Positions 8,682 through 16,072 are shown, counted from the first letter of the stretch. The stretch is DNA of 58,487 nt from an uncultured Bacilli bacterium (GCA_947585665.1 CANPXE010000011.1:1-58487); one strand, 5' to 3'. Numbers and translations are program-made. The notes: a model not told the origin generated them from the sequence alone.

Positions 8682-9377
8682 ATGAAATATGAAATAATTG
8701 GAAAGACACTTCCCGCTGTCGAAATTAAGTTAAATAGTGGTGAAAGTGTATACAATCAATCAGGCTCAATGGCATGGATGAGTCAAGATATAAAAATGGA
8801 TACTAATACTAAAGGTGGTATCTTGAAAGGAATTGGTAGACTATTTGCCGGTGAAACATTATTTATGAATACTTTTACCGCTAAAAAAGATAACCAAATG
8901 GTTGCTTTTTCTTCAAACTTTCCAGGTGTTATTATACCTATTATTATTAATCCTAAAGATAATGGTTTAATCATTCAAAAAGGAGCTTTCCTATGTGCTG
9001 AACCAAGTATTAAATTAAATATTACTTTAAGTAAAAAATTATCTGCTGGTCTTTTCGGTGGTGAAGGTTTTATTCTTCAAGAAGTAAGTGGTACAGGAAC
9101 CATCTTTTTGGAAGTAGATGGTGATGAAATTATAAAAGAACTTAAAGAAAATGAAACTATTAAAATAGATACTGGTAATATCGTTGCTTTTGATAAAACT
9201 GTTAAATACGAAGTTGAAGTTGTCAAAGGTGTTAAAAATGTCCTATTTGGTGGTGAAGGTTTATTCTTAGCTAAATTAACAGGACCAGGAAAAGTAATTT
9301 TACAAACACAAAACTTTTATGACTTTGCAAGTGATATTATTAGTCTTATACCAGAGAACAATAATAATGAAGAATAG
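8682..9377 (+). CDS. AIM24/TIGR00266-family protein
   Basis: A 231-residue protein starting at an ATG 8-10 nt after AAAGGAG. The pattern ESVYNQSGSMAWMSQDIKM, GIGRLFAGETLFMNTF, GLFGGEGFILQEVSGTGTIFLE and VLFGGEGLFLAKLTGPGKVILQ (a repeated GGEG...G.G module) is characteristic of the AIM24/DUF124 beta-prism family found across bacteria. Its biochemical role is unknown; mitochondrial AIM24 is linked to inner-membrane organisation. It is transcribed away from the preceding gene and convergently with the phosphatase gene. Confidence 0.88.
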   Translation: MKYEIIGKTLPAVEIKLNSGESVYNQSGSMAWMSQDIKMDTNTKGGILKGIGRLFAGETLFMNTFTAKKDNQMVAFSSNFPGVIIPIIINPKDNGLIIQKGAFLCAEPSIKLNITLSKKLSAGLFGGEGFILQEVSGTGTIFLEVDGDEIIKELKENETIKIDTGNIVAFDKTVKYEVEVVKGVKNVLFGGEGLFLAKLTGPGKVILQTQNFYDFASDIISLIPENNNNEE

Positions 9378-9400
9378 ATATCAATTTGATATCTTTTCTT
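9376..9400 (+). terminator. Terminator of the AIM24-like gene
   Basis: AGATATCAA/TTGATATCT inverted repeat followed by TTTTCTTTT. It begins in the last codon of the AIM24-like gene and overlaps the 3' end of the convergent phosphatase gene. Confidence 0.65.
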
Positions 9401-9848
9401 TTGCCATTAAATAGTTTAAAAATGCTTCACAACCTTCTAAAATGTCTTCATAAGCTTTTTCAAAATTACGTGTATACCAAGGATCAGCTACATCTCTTGG
9501 ATGATTAGTAAAATCTAAGAGACGATAAACATTAGAACTTTTCCCAATAATTCTTTCAATTCTTTGAACATTATATTCTTCCATTCCAATGATATAATCA
9601 AATTTATCTCTATCATCTTCAACAAGACAACAAACTCTTTTTTGCTCATCAAAAGGAATACCCTTTTCACGCAATTTTGCTTGGACTGGTGGATAAATAT
9701 TATTTCCTAATTCTTCATCACTTGTCGCTTTGGAAACAATATAAAATTTATCTTGTAATGATTTTTTATTAACTAAATCTTTCATGATGAACTCTGCCAT
9801 TGGTGAACGACAAATATTACCTAAACAAACAAAACATATTCTTATCAT
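9381..9848 (-). CDS. Low-molecular-weight protein tyrosine phosphatase
   Basis: A 155-residue protein of normal family length. The P-loop CLGNICRSPMAE at residues 8-19 gives the C(X)5R(S/T) active site, and DVADPWYT near residue 120 holds the general-acid Asp. Family members dephosphorylate phosphotyrosine or phosphoarginine on cytoplasmic proteins. The gene sits 9 nt after a large membrane-associated unknown gene in the same direction, so the two are probably cotranscribed. Confidence 0.93.
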   Translation of the reverse strand: MIRICFVCLGNICRSPMAEFIMKDLVNKKSLQDKFYIVSKATSDEELGNNIYPPVQAKLREKGIPFDEQKRVCCLVEDDRDKFDYIIGMEEYNVQRIERIIGKSSNVYRLLDFTNHPRDVADPWYTRNFEKAYEDILEGCEAFLNYLMAKEKISN

Positions 9849-9857
9849 AATAATCCT

Positions 9858-11516
9858 CTATTTAGTTTCAGGCATTACTTTTGTCTTTACTTTTTCTGAA
9901 CATAATTCTCTATTTAAATCAAGAGCATCATGAAAAATGCGGTGATATAGCATTAGTTGATCATCAAAAGATAAAAAATCATTTCTTTCACACATTTCAC
10001 TAACTGTTGGATAAGCTCTTTGAACATAAGATATGATATAACCCTTTTCTTTTTGAGGTATTTGGGAAGTAATTTCACTATAATCATGTCTAATTATTTG
10101 TCTTAAATAAGCATAAGATAACTTATCATTTAAAGTTTCTAAATCAACATCACGATCATACCATAGAGCAAGGCGATTGCGCTCATAAGATACTTTATTC
10201 AACTCCTCAATTGTATCCAAAGGAGAAGAGTGGTCACTCAAATCATCAATCAAATCAACAGTATCAGCAAAAAATCCAGATAAATCATTAGGATCTGTTT
10301 TATTAATGCGATCAATCAAAGAATAAAGATATGTTTCTAAATCTTGACTATCTTTACAAGTATTCAATATTTTATATAGTTGTAGATAATAAAATGGTCT
10401 TAAATGATATGGACTTTGTTGCATAGCTGATAATACCTTTTTAGAAAGATCACTATTTTTTATTGCTTCATAGTCGACTTTATCATTTAATTCACTGAGA
10501 TAATCATCTGTTTTGGCAAAAAAACCTTGACGAGCACTATCTTCTAATAAATTATATAATTCATTATTAGCTTCTTCTTTTTTAATATCTTGCCTCTTAG
10601 CTTTATAAACATTATTAACTTTTTTAGAAAGAATACCTCCACCGATTACAAGAGGAATACTTCCTGGAACAGCAATTGATAAAAGAAGAGGAAAACTACC
10701 AATGCCTAAAACATAACCAAAAGTTCCCATTAACAAAGAAGCACTAACAGTACCAAGTAATATTTCTTGAACGTTTTTTTCCAAATAATCCTTGGACAAA
10801 AATCTTTCCTTTTCTTCTTTTGTTAAAGCAGGATATGTCTTTTTCATTATACGATCTTTTTTAGTAAAAATATTTTCTTTATCATTATCAAGCGAAGTAC
10901 TATCATAAAAAGCATAAGCTAAAAACGGAACACTTTTTCTAGGAATTTTAACATTAGATAATAAATCTTTAATGTTATCAACAGAAACACAAAAAGAATT
11001 ATAACCATCTTCACAAACTAAAGCACATCTTGTTCCATATAAAAAGTCCTTTATCTTTAAAGAAACATGAGGTTCTTTAGATATTAACAATTCTCTATCT
11101 TCATTAAAAAAAGAAATAGCTGCATTTTTTCTAATATCAAAAATAAGAGCGTCTTCCCCACCAAATAAACTTGATGATAAAGTTGCATATTCTAAAGCAT
11201 CCAATGGTACAAAATCATAATAGAATTTACCATGATTATCGATTGCTATACCAAAGACTTTTTCCCCTTTTTCATTTTCAATACGATAAGTTGTCTTTCC
11301 TTCAATTTCATCATAACCTTCTTTAAGACAAGTATATTTATCATTTATTTTTTTATCATAAGTACTTACATCTTTTAAACTAGATGTTTTTATAAAACGA
11401 TATAACTCCACAAAAGAAGAAGCAACATCAAGTAAGTTAACACTATCTTTTTCATCCCTTACACTATTTGCTTCTACTCTTTCAATAACTTTTCTAATAT
11501 TATCTAAATTTTCCAT
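9858..11516 (-). CDS. Unknown protein with a central hydrophobic hairpin
   Basis: A 552-residue protein read from ATG 11516 (a TTG immediately upstream is in frame but less likely). The central region (about residues 258-300: TVSASLLMGTFGYVLGIGSF followed by a second apolar segment ending GGGIL) forms two membrane-type segments. It is flanked by soluble alpha-rich regions with many Asp/Glu/Lys residues. I recognise no domain. It lies between the PrcB-like lipoprotein-type gene and the tyrosine phosphatase gene in one leftward cluster. Confidence 0.6.
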   Translation of the reverse strand: MENLDNIRKVIERVEANSVRDEKDSVNLLDVASSFVELYRFIKTSSLKDVSTYDKKINDKYTCLKEGYDEIEGKTTYRIENEKGEKVFGIAIDNHGKFYYDFVPLDALEYATLSSSLFGGEDALIFDIRKNAAISFFNEDRELLISKEPHVSLKIKDFLYGTRCALVCEDGYNSFCVSVDNIKDLLSNVKIPRKSVPFLAYAFYDSTSLDNDKENIFTKKDRIMKKTYPALTKEEKERFLSKDYLEKNVQEILLGTVSASLLMGTFGYVLGIGSFPLLLSIAVPGSIPLVIGGGILSKKVNNVYKAKRQDIKKEEANNELYNLLEDSARQGFFAKTDDYLSELNDKVDYEAIKNSDLSKKVLSAMQQSPYHLRPFYYLQLYKILNTCKDSQDLETYLYSLIDRINKTDPNDLSGFFADTVDLIDDLSDHSSPLDTIEELNKVSYERNRLALWYDRDVDLETLNDKLSYAYLRQIIRHDYSEITSQIPQKEKGYIISYVQRAYPTVSEMCERNDFLSFDDQLMLYHRIFHDALDLNRELCSEKVKTKVMPETK

Positions 11517-11531
11517 CAAACCACCATCAAA

Positions 11532-12056
11532 CTAATTTTTTTCAATATCTAAGACAATTTCATCATCTTTATCTGCGATTTCAATTACTGAAAACCAAGT
11601 ATATTTAGAAGTTGCTTTATAATCTTTAATTGTCTTATTGAGTTCGATAATAACTTCATCTTTTCTTTTATAAATATTATTAATACGAAGAGAAGTAACA
11701 TTATTATCATTAACAAGACTTAAAACGACAAGAGTATTTTCTTCAAAAAACTCTTCATCATATTTTTTTAGGCGATCATTTAACCATTTTATTGTTATAT
11801 TTACTTCACGAAGAACGTTTTTATAATATTTTAAGTCATCAACATTTCTAATTATTGTCATATCTTTTACTTTTTCAATACGACTATTTTCACGATGACT
11901 ATAAGGATGATATTCTAATTTACTGTCATATACTTCCTCTTTGAGACTTGGATCAAAAGCATTTTTAACATCAACCAAAATCTTTCCAAAAAGAATGGCT
12001 GTCATAACGATAAAAAAGAGACATAATACTTCACTTGGAATACCTTTTTTCTTCAT
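11532..12056 (-). CDS. Membrane-anchored PrcB-like protein
   Basis: A 174-residue protein. The ATG at 12056 has GGAG 9 nt upstream. An uncleaved N-terminal membrane segment (about residues 9-28) is followed by an extracytoplasmic domain containing YDEEFFEENTLVVLSL and a late TWFSVIEI strand, which resembles the C-terminal domain of PrcB-type protease-complex subunits common as small exported proteins in Bacillota. It overlaps nothing and precedes the unknown membrane gene by 15 nt. The role is unknown. Confidence 0.55.
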   Translation of the reverse strand: MKKKGIPSEVLCLFFIVMTAILFGKILVDVKNAFDPSLKEEVYDSKLEYHPYSHRENSRIEKVKDMTIIRNVDDLKYYKNVLREVNITIKWLNDRLKKYDEEFFEENTLVVLSLVNDNNVTSLRINNIYKRKDEVIIELNKTIKDYKATSKYTWFSVIEIADKDDEIVLDIEKN

Positions 12057-12133
12057 ACTACTATTCAACTCCTATCACTTAAAATTTTCTTTTGATATAT
12101 TATAACATATAACTATTAATATATTGATATTTT

Positions 12134-12850
12134 CTAATCATTTATATTAAAAAAGTATTTAATGCCATAGTTTTTACCATAATATTCGTCTATTATATTA
12201 GAAGCAAGATTTATTTTTTCTTTATTTATTGTATTAGTTTTTTTATATTCATCTATTATTTCCATAACTAAATTTACATAGTAATATATAATTTCACTAT
12301 ATTTAGCTCTCGTCATTATTTCTACTAATTCATCTACTTTATTTTCAACATCTTCTTTTATTTGTGAAATTAAATAGTTGTCAGCTGATAAAACTTGTCC
12401 ATCAACAATAATTTTATTATCAATTTTATTAATTATTGGTACTTTTGATGGTGTTATTTCTAAATTAATATCCTCATATAAATATTTTTTATATTGTTCC
12501 TTTTTAATATTTTCAAATTCTGATAAAGCTTCAACTTTCTTTTCAAAATCATCATCAAATTCTTCATCAACAGCAATAACATTAGAATCCATATAATCTT
12601 TTTCTTCTGTTTTATTTAATTCAACGATATGAAAGTCATTAATATCTAATATAGCCCAAAATCTTGGTCTAACACACTTCTTTCTACTTTGTAATTCTTC
12701 ATTAGGAATATCTATAACAGTTCCAACATATAGTTTTCCATCTACTACTCTTAGCATTGGAAAATATGTAGTAGCATTTTCAATTCCTATTTCACCCAAA
12801 GATTTTAATACGCTATTGGTTACTTGATCTTCAAATTCTATTCTTTCCAT
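12134..12850 (-). CDS. Unknown soluble protein
   Basis: A 238-residue protein starting at an ATG after AAGGAG. The N-terminal half is beta-rich (TTYFPMLRVVDGKLYVGTVI, RFWAILDINDFHIVEL) and the C-terminal half helical. It contains no membrane segment, signal peptide or recognisable catalytic motif. It stands alone: 78 nt separate it from the PrcB-like gene downstream and about 120 nt from the tRNA terminator upstream. Confidence 0.6.
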   Translation of the reverse strand: MERIEFEDQVTNSVLKSLGEIGIENATTYFPMLRVVDGKLYVGTVIDIPNEELQSRKKCVRPRFWAILDINDFHIVELNKTEEKDYMDSNVIAVDEEFDDDFEKKVEALSEFENIKKEQYKKYLYEDINLEITPSKVPIINKIDNKIIVDGQVLSADNYLISQIKEDVENKVDELVEIMTRAKYSEIIYYYVNLVMEIIDEYKKTNTINKEKINLASNIIDEYYGKNYGIKYFFNIND

Positions 12851-12972
12851 AATTTTCTCCTTTTAAAATATAAATATATGTTCACAGACACCAATATTAT
12901 ATCATTTGCTTTTAATTTATCAAACATTTTAAATAGATAAAGAAATGATATTAAAAACCATTGTAATAAACT

Positions 12973-13004
12973 AAAAAGACTAATCTTTTCGATTAGTCTT
13001 TTTT
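12973..13004 (-). terminator. Terminator downstream of tRNA-His
   Basis: AAAAGACTAATC and GATTAGTCTTTT form a near-perfect hairpin with T-runs on both strands. It lies about 30 nt beyond the CCA end of the tRNA. Confidence 0.9.
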
Positions 13005-13035
13005 GAATCGTACCAAGTACGACAATTCACTTATA

Positions 13036-13112
13036 TGGGGCGGGATAAGGGGATCGAACCCTTGCATACCGGAGCCACAATCCGGCGTGTTAACCACTTC
13101 ACCAATACCGCC
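13036..13112 (-). tRNA. tRNA-His (GTG), CCA encoded
   Basis: On the minus strand the acceptor, D, anticodon and T arms can all be folded. The anticodon loop reads TTGTGGC with anticodon GTG. The gene begins with the extra G(-1) characteristic of tRNA-His, the T arm is AAGGG-TTCGATC-CCCTT, and CCA is encoded at the 3' end (13036-13038). One acceptor position (5:68) is a T/C mismatch in my fold. It is transcribed alone and lies beside the cotJ operon on the opposite strand. Confidence 0.93.
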
Positions 13113-13234
13113 ATTTCTAAATGACTTCTTTATTTTATTATATGTGATAAAAAAAATCAAGTCTTTTAAAGAAAAATGGTTATTTGTCCATACTGATATT
13201 TTATAATCTCATATTTTATGTTAGGAGTGATAAA

Positions 13235-13639
13235 ATGAATAATAATTATAGTGATAGACAAATGGTTAATTTAAATAACAATAATAATTTAGCCGGTCTA
13301 TACACAGGATACGTTCGCGGTAATATGTTTCCTTCTCTATATGATCAATATAAGAATTATCAACCAGCAATGTTAAATCCTAAAACAGAAAAAGAACAAT
13401 ATTTGCTCGATTTAAATCAAATTCAATTCGCAATGCATGATATTCATCTATATTTAGATAATTATCCTAATAATACTTCTATGATTGAAGAGTTCAATAA
13501 AAATCGTGAAATGTATAATCAAATGTTACAAGAGTATCAGAAGAAGTATGGACCAATAAATATTACAAGCGATAGTCTTAATATGACACCTTGGCAATGG
13601 GACAACAATCCTTGGCCTTGGGAAAGGAGTGATAACTAA
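13235..13639 (+). CDS. cotJB: Spore coat protein CotJB with CotJA-like N-terminus
   Basis: A 134-residue protein from ATG 13235 (TAGGAGTGATAAA site). The second half, LLDLNQIQFAMHDIHLYLDN followed by MIEEFNKNREMYNQML and KYGPI, and the ending PWQWDNNPWPWE, match CotJB. The first 50 residues (LYTGYVRGNMFPSLYDQYKN) resemble a CotJA-like segment, so the usual cotJA and cotJB may be fused. CotJ proteins are mother-cell-made inner coat components in Bacillus (established). The stop overlaps the cotJC start (TAATG). Confidence 0.85.
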   Translation: MNNNYSDRQMVNLNNNNNLAGLYTGYVRGNMFPSLYDQYKNYQPAMLNPKTEKEQYLLDLNQIQFAMHDIHLYLDNYPNNTSMIEEFNKNREMYNQMLQEYQKKYGPINITSDSLNMTPWQWDNNPWPWERSDN

Positions 13640-13836
13640 TGTGGGCTTATCAAAAAAAGTTACAATATCCAGTCAATATTAAGAGAAAGAATCTTCGTCT
13701 TGCGAAATGTATTATTTCCCAATATGGAGGGTATGCTGGTGAGTTAAATGCCGCTCTTCGTTATCTTGATCAAAGATATGGTATGCCTGATGAGAGAGGT
13801 AAAGCTCTATTAACAGATATAGGAACAGAGGAATAA
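13639..13836 (+). CDS. cotJC: CotJC N-terminal part, interrupted by prophage
   Basis: Encodes the first 65 residues of CotJC, a manganese-catalase-like ferritin-fold coat protein: MWAYQKKLQYPVNIK, QYGGYAGELNAALRYLDQRY and LLTDIGTEE. The intact protein should continue with LAHVE (EExxH metal-binding motif), but here the attachment-site crossover at GA (13831-13832) is followed at once by TAA. The remaining 123 codons lie 35 kb away at 49079-49453. Joining the halves restores the frame and the normal family length (188 residues). In the lysogen this product lacks part of the metal site and should be inactive. Confidence 0.95.
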   Translation: MWAYQKKLQYPVNIKRKNLRLAKCIISQYGGYAGELNAALRYLDQRYGMPDERGKALLTDIGTEE

Positions 13837-13852
13837 GAACATACACGATAGT
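13831..13852. other. attL: crossover GA plus phage half-site arm
   Basis: Host sequence up to GA (13831-13832) is the cotJC codon GAG/GAA. It is followed by ATAA and the phage arm GAACATACACGATAGT (13837-13852). The reverse complement of this arm matches the attR arm at 49059-49074 in 15 of 16 positions. Arm, CGAA, GA, ATAA and arm together form a 42-bp symmetrical attP centred exactly on GA, the expected geometry for a large serine recombinase. Confidence 0.88.
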
Positions 13853-13870
13853 CTAAAAGGAGATTATCGT

Positions 13871-14365
13871 ATGAATTGTATTTATTTAAAGCAAAAAATA
13901 AATAGAAAATTAGAATGTAAAAAGAATAAAAACAGAAATATACCTAATGATTGTAGAAATTGTAGAGACAAATGTTTCAAATTCTATGAATGCACAAAAT
14001 TACAAAAAAAATATACATTCCAGGAGAAAAAGTCTCCTAAAATGCATAATAAGAGTACAAAATTAAAAAAATTAGAGAGAAGTAGAGAAAGTATTTTAAC
14101 TGATGATATGAAGCATTGTATCATCTGTGGAAGAAGTCCAGTAAACAAGCACGAGATATTCGGAGGAAAAAATAGATTGAATTCAATTAAATACAAATTA
14201 GTTATACCTTTATGTATTTATGAACATCATAATCAAATTGAATGTAGAGGTATACATTTTGATAAAAGGTTACAAAAAGAGTGGCATAAAAAAGGACAAG
14301 CTGCTTTTGAAGAAGCTTATCCTAATTTAAAATTTATAGATATATTTAAAAAAAACTACTTTTAA
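13871..14365 (+). CDS. Cys-rich HNH-like phage protein immediately inside attL
   Basis: A 164-residue protein with GGAG 8 nt before ATG. The N-terminal part has a Cys cluster (CRNCRDKC...C), then a basic segment, then an HNH-like region: CIICGRSPVNKHEIFGG, VIPLCIYEHHNQ and GIHFDKRLQKEWHKKGQ. Similar HNH-type proteins occur in many phages. It is the only rightward gene at this end and starts 34 nt after the broken cotJC stop, so transcription from the cotJ promoter would run into it. It is therefore a candidate for sporulation-linked expression, for example as an excision (directionality) factor; that role is inference from position. Confidence 0.8.
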   Translation: MNCIYLKQKINRKLECKKNKNRNIPNDCRNCRDKCFKFYECTKLQKKYTFQEKKSPKMHNKSTKLKKLERSRESILTDDMKHCIICGRSPVNKHEIFGGKNRLNSIKYKLVIPLCIYEHHNQIECRGIHFDKRLQKEWHKKGQAAFEEAYPNLKFIDIFKKNYF

Positions 14366-14727
14366 CTTTTATTTCTTTTTTTAATTTTATCAATTTTTTC
14401 TTTATTTTGTGGGTAGAAGGTAGATACATAAATTTCTTTTTTATCTAGTTTAACAACTACACAAACATATTGATTAGTTCTTCCGTAATATTTTAAACTA
14501 TTTTTCTTATAATCATATTCAACATAATATGGTCTCTTAATAACTTTATCTATATTTATTAGAGTGTCGTGATAACTATCTATACTAAAAAAATCATTCG
14601 CGTGCTTATTAGTATGTATATCAAGTTTTAGCGATTGTACAATATCTTTATTAGCATATTGTGGGATACCATTAGAATTAGCAATATCTTCTGAAATAGT
14701 ACCAACAATTTTTAAAGTTTTCTTCAA
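14362..14727 (-). CDS. PBECR-like (Barnase/EndoU/ColicinE5-RelE-type) nuclease-domain protein
   Basis: Start placed at TTG 14727 after AAAGGAAGTG; an in-frame ATG farther upstream lies inside the terminator hairpin and is unlikely. The 121-residue product contains ANKDIVQSLKLDIHTN, ANDFFSIDSYHDTLINID, YYVEYDYKKNSLKYYGR and YVCVVVKLDKKEIYVSTFYP, a pattern I associate with phage PBECR-family nuclease-like domains. The assignment is from memory of the family and moderate. The gene ends in a 4-nt convergent overlap with the HNH-like gene, and its 5' leader follows the ncRNA terminator. Confidence 0.55.
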   Translation of the reverse strand: MKKTLKIVGTISEDIANSNGIPQYANKDIVQSLKLDIHTNKHANDFFSIDSYHDTLINIDKVIKRPYYVEYDYKKNSLKYYGRTNQYVCVVVKLDKKEIYVSTFYPQNKEKIDKIKKRNKS

Positions 14728-14752
14728 TGTTATCACTTCCTTTATTTCAAAG

Positions 14753-14903
14753 AAAAAGCCTACATTCATAGAATGCAGGCTTTGAGTAATACGGTAGGTC
14801 TCCCAGTCCCTACTTGTATTCTTTCGGCATAAGCCTACTCTGACTTACTAGCAAGTAGTAAGCGTCAGTGCAAGAAGAAATATTTACACCCTCAATATTA
14901 CTC
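14753..14903 (-). ncRNA. Candidate structured phage non-coding RNA (about 150 nt)
   Basis: The minus-strand transcript would start near 14900 from a strong promoter and end at an intrinsic terminator (hairpin 14758-14780, then T-rich). Between them: a closing stem GAGTAATA/TATTACTC (14896-14903 with 14784-14791), a hairpin GTGTAA/TTGCAC, a long hairpin CTGACGCTTACTA/TAGTAAGTCAG (11 paired positions around a CTTGC loop), GGC-TTAT-GCC and GTAGG/CCTAC. It is GC-richer than its surroundings and has no credible ORF. I could not assign it to a named RNA family with confidence. Confidence 0.75.
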
Positions 14904-14904
14904 G

Positions 14905-14933
14905 CTTATAATTATAAGAGTATCTAATGTCAA
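14905..14933 (-). promoter_or_regulatory. SigA-type promoter of the ncRNA
   Basis: A perfect -35 TTGACA (14928-14933) is followed by a 17-bp spacer and -10 TATAAG (14905-14910) on the minus strand. The predicted start lies at the beginning of the closing stem of the ncRNA. Confidence 0.8.
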
Positions 14934-15270
14934 CGTATGTCGAAAAAAGATACCATAATTATTTGTTTGTAAAAAACAAACTCACATAATCACTTATGTG
15001 CCATGTATTATAACATAAAAAAATTTTTATGTCAATAATACAATAAGTTGGTTGTCAACTTACATAATTATAATACTATAAAATTACCACTAATTCAATA
15101 TCATTTTTTTACAAAAATTGTATATTTTTGTACATTTTTATGTATTTTTATGTATTTCTATACATTCTTTTGTATAGTTGCTCATTCAACATCATTAGTA
15201 AGTAAATAATACATAACATCTTGATCATTTATAATTACACTTATCTTTTTAATTTCCTATATTAATGCAT
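14934..15270. other. AT-rich intergenic region with periodic TGTA/TACA repeats
   Basis: No ORF with a ribosome binding site is seen in these 337 bp. It contains short inverted repeats (TTTGTTTG-TAAAAAACAAAC, CACATAAT..ACTTATGTG, AAGTTGGTTGTCAACTT) and, at about 15110-15176, a run of 10-11-bp spaced TGTAT/TACAT units separated by T5-T6. This may bind a phage protein or bend DNA upstream of the ncRNA promoter; the function is unknown. Confidence 0.5.
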
Positions 15271-15301
15271 AAAAAAAAAGAGCCTAGTCGTAATGACTAG
15301 G
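15271..15301 (-). terminator. Terminator of the late (lysis) operon
   Basis: CCTAGTC-gtaat-GACTAGG hairpin (15283-15301) followed on the minus strand by nine T residues. It lies 8 nt after the endolysin stop. Confidence 0.95.
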
Positions 15302-15308
15302 TTTTAAT

Positions 15309-16070
15309 TTATCTTAAATATTTTTTAGCAACATATCCAATATTGCCATTGTACTCAACTTTGGACCAGTTGTAACCATTTGAAACTCCTGCGTTTTCAG
15401 TAATTATTCTAACTCTTTTATTGTGCGGAATAGTTACTATTTTACTGGATTTAGTGCTTGCTTTTTGTCTTAATACTAGACCTAATAATGCTGATACTTG
15501 TCTTACTTTTTCAAATTTGTAACTTCTTGCATTTTTAACAGTAGTATAGTTTGGATCTAAATAAAAAGCCTCGTTCGGAAGAAGAGACTTTTCATAAGTA
15601 AAACACCACTTACCATTATTATTTTTTAATAACCCAAAAAACCTGCCGAAGTTCGCTGTTACGTGAAAGTGATTGCCTGTGGCCTGTCCATCAGTACCTT
15701 CTAAAATAATTTTGCTACCAGCTTTAATTTTTTGGCCTACTTTTATTTTTTTTAAATTATCTTCATTCATATGTGTTAATGTAACATACAAATAATCAGT
15801 TCCGTAAGGACAAACTAATTGGTTTACTGATTTAAGTCTTACGGCGTTTGTATATCCCTTTGTTGTTGAATTATTAAGTCCGATGACTTGTTGTACTATA
15901 AAGTCATTTTGTGGCTCAAAATAAGACCTTCCACTATCCTTACAAGCCTCATCCCAAGGCTTATCAGAATGATTAGTGACATTTTTCCAGTGTGGTGTAT
16001 GATTACCCTGATCGTGTCTTTGAGTTATGTTCATGTGCTTAAATGGATATATTGCATATTCTTTACCCAT
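15309..16070 (-). CDS. Endolysin: M23 metallopeptidase with C-terminal SH3b domain
   Basis: A 253-residue protein. The N-terminal domain (about 1-175) has an M23/LytM-like layout with NITQRHDQGNH, CPYGTDYLYVTLTHMN and GTDGQATGNHFHVTANFG, which contains the HxH zinc ligands. M23 phage enzymes cut peptidoglycan cross-bridges or stem peptides. Residues about 190-253 (LVLRQKASTKSSKIVTIP, YNWSKVEYNGNIGYVAKKYL) form a bacterial SH3 wall-binding domain. It lies 2 nt downstream of the holin gene and is the last gene of the late operon, directly before the terminator. Confidence 0.92.
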   Translation of the reverse strand: MGKEYAIYPFKHMNITQRHDQGNHTPHWKNVTNHSDKPWDEACKDSGRSYFEPQNDFIVQQVIGLNNSTTKGYTNAVRLKSVNQLVCPYGTDYLYVTLTHMNEDNLKKIKVGQKIKAGSKIILEGTDGQATGNHFHVTANFGRFFGLLKNNNGKWCFTYEKSLLPNEAFYLDPNYTTVKNARSYKFEKVRQVSALLGLVLRQKASTKSSKIVTIPHNKRVRIITENAGVSNGYNWSKVEYNGNIGYVAKKYLR

Positions 16071-16072
16071 AA

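Noticed and set aside
13003..13206. Plus-strand ORF across the tRNA
   Set aside because: It overlaps tRNA-His and has no initiation signal.
13189..13218. SigE/SigK-like promoter for the cotJ operon (ATA/AC and CATATTTTA at 13210-13218)
   Set aside because: The spacing fits both consensus types, but the predicted start would fall inside the ribosome binding site of the cotJB gene, so I did not list it as a feature.
14728..14769. Upstream ATG start for the PBECR-like protein
   Set aside because: It lies inside the ncRNA terminator hairpin and has no ribosome binding site; TTG at 14727 has AAAGGAAG at proper distance.
14753..14903. Naming the ncRNA as raiA, HEARO or an OMEGA/guide RNA
   Set aside because: No covariance search is possible here; size and stems do not allow a confident match, and no IscB/TnpB-type gene is adjacent.
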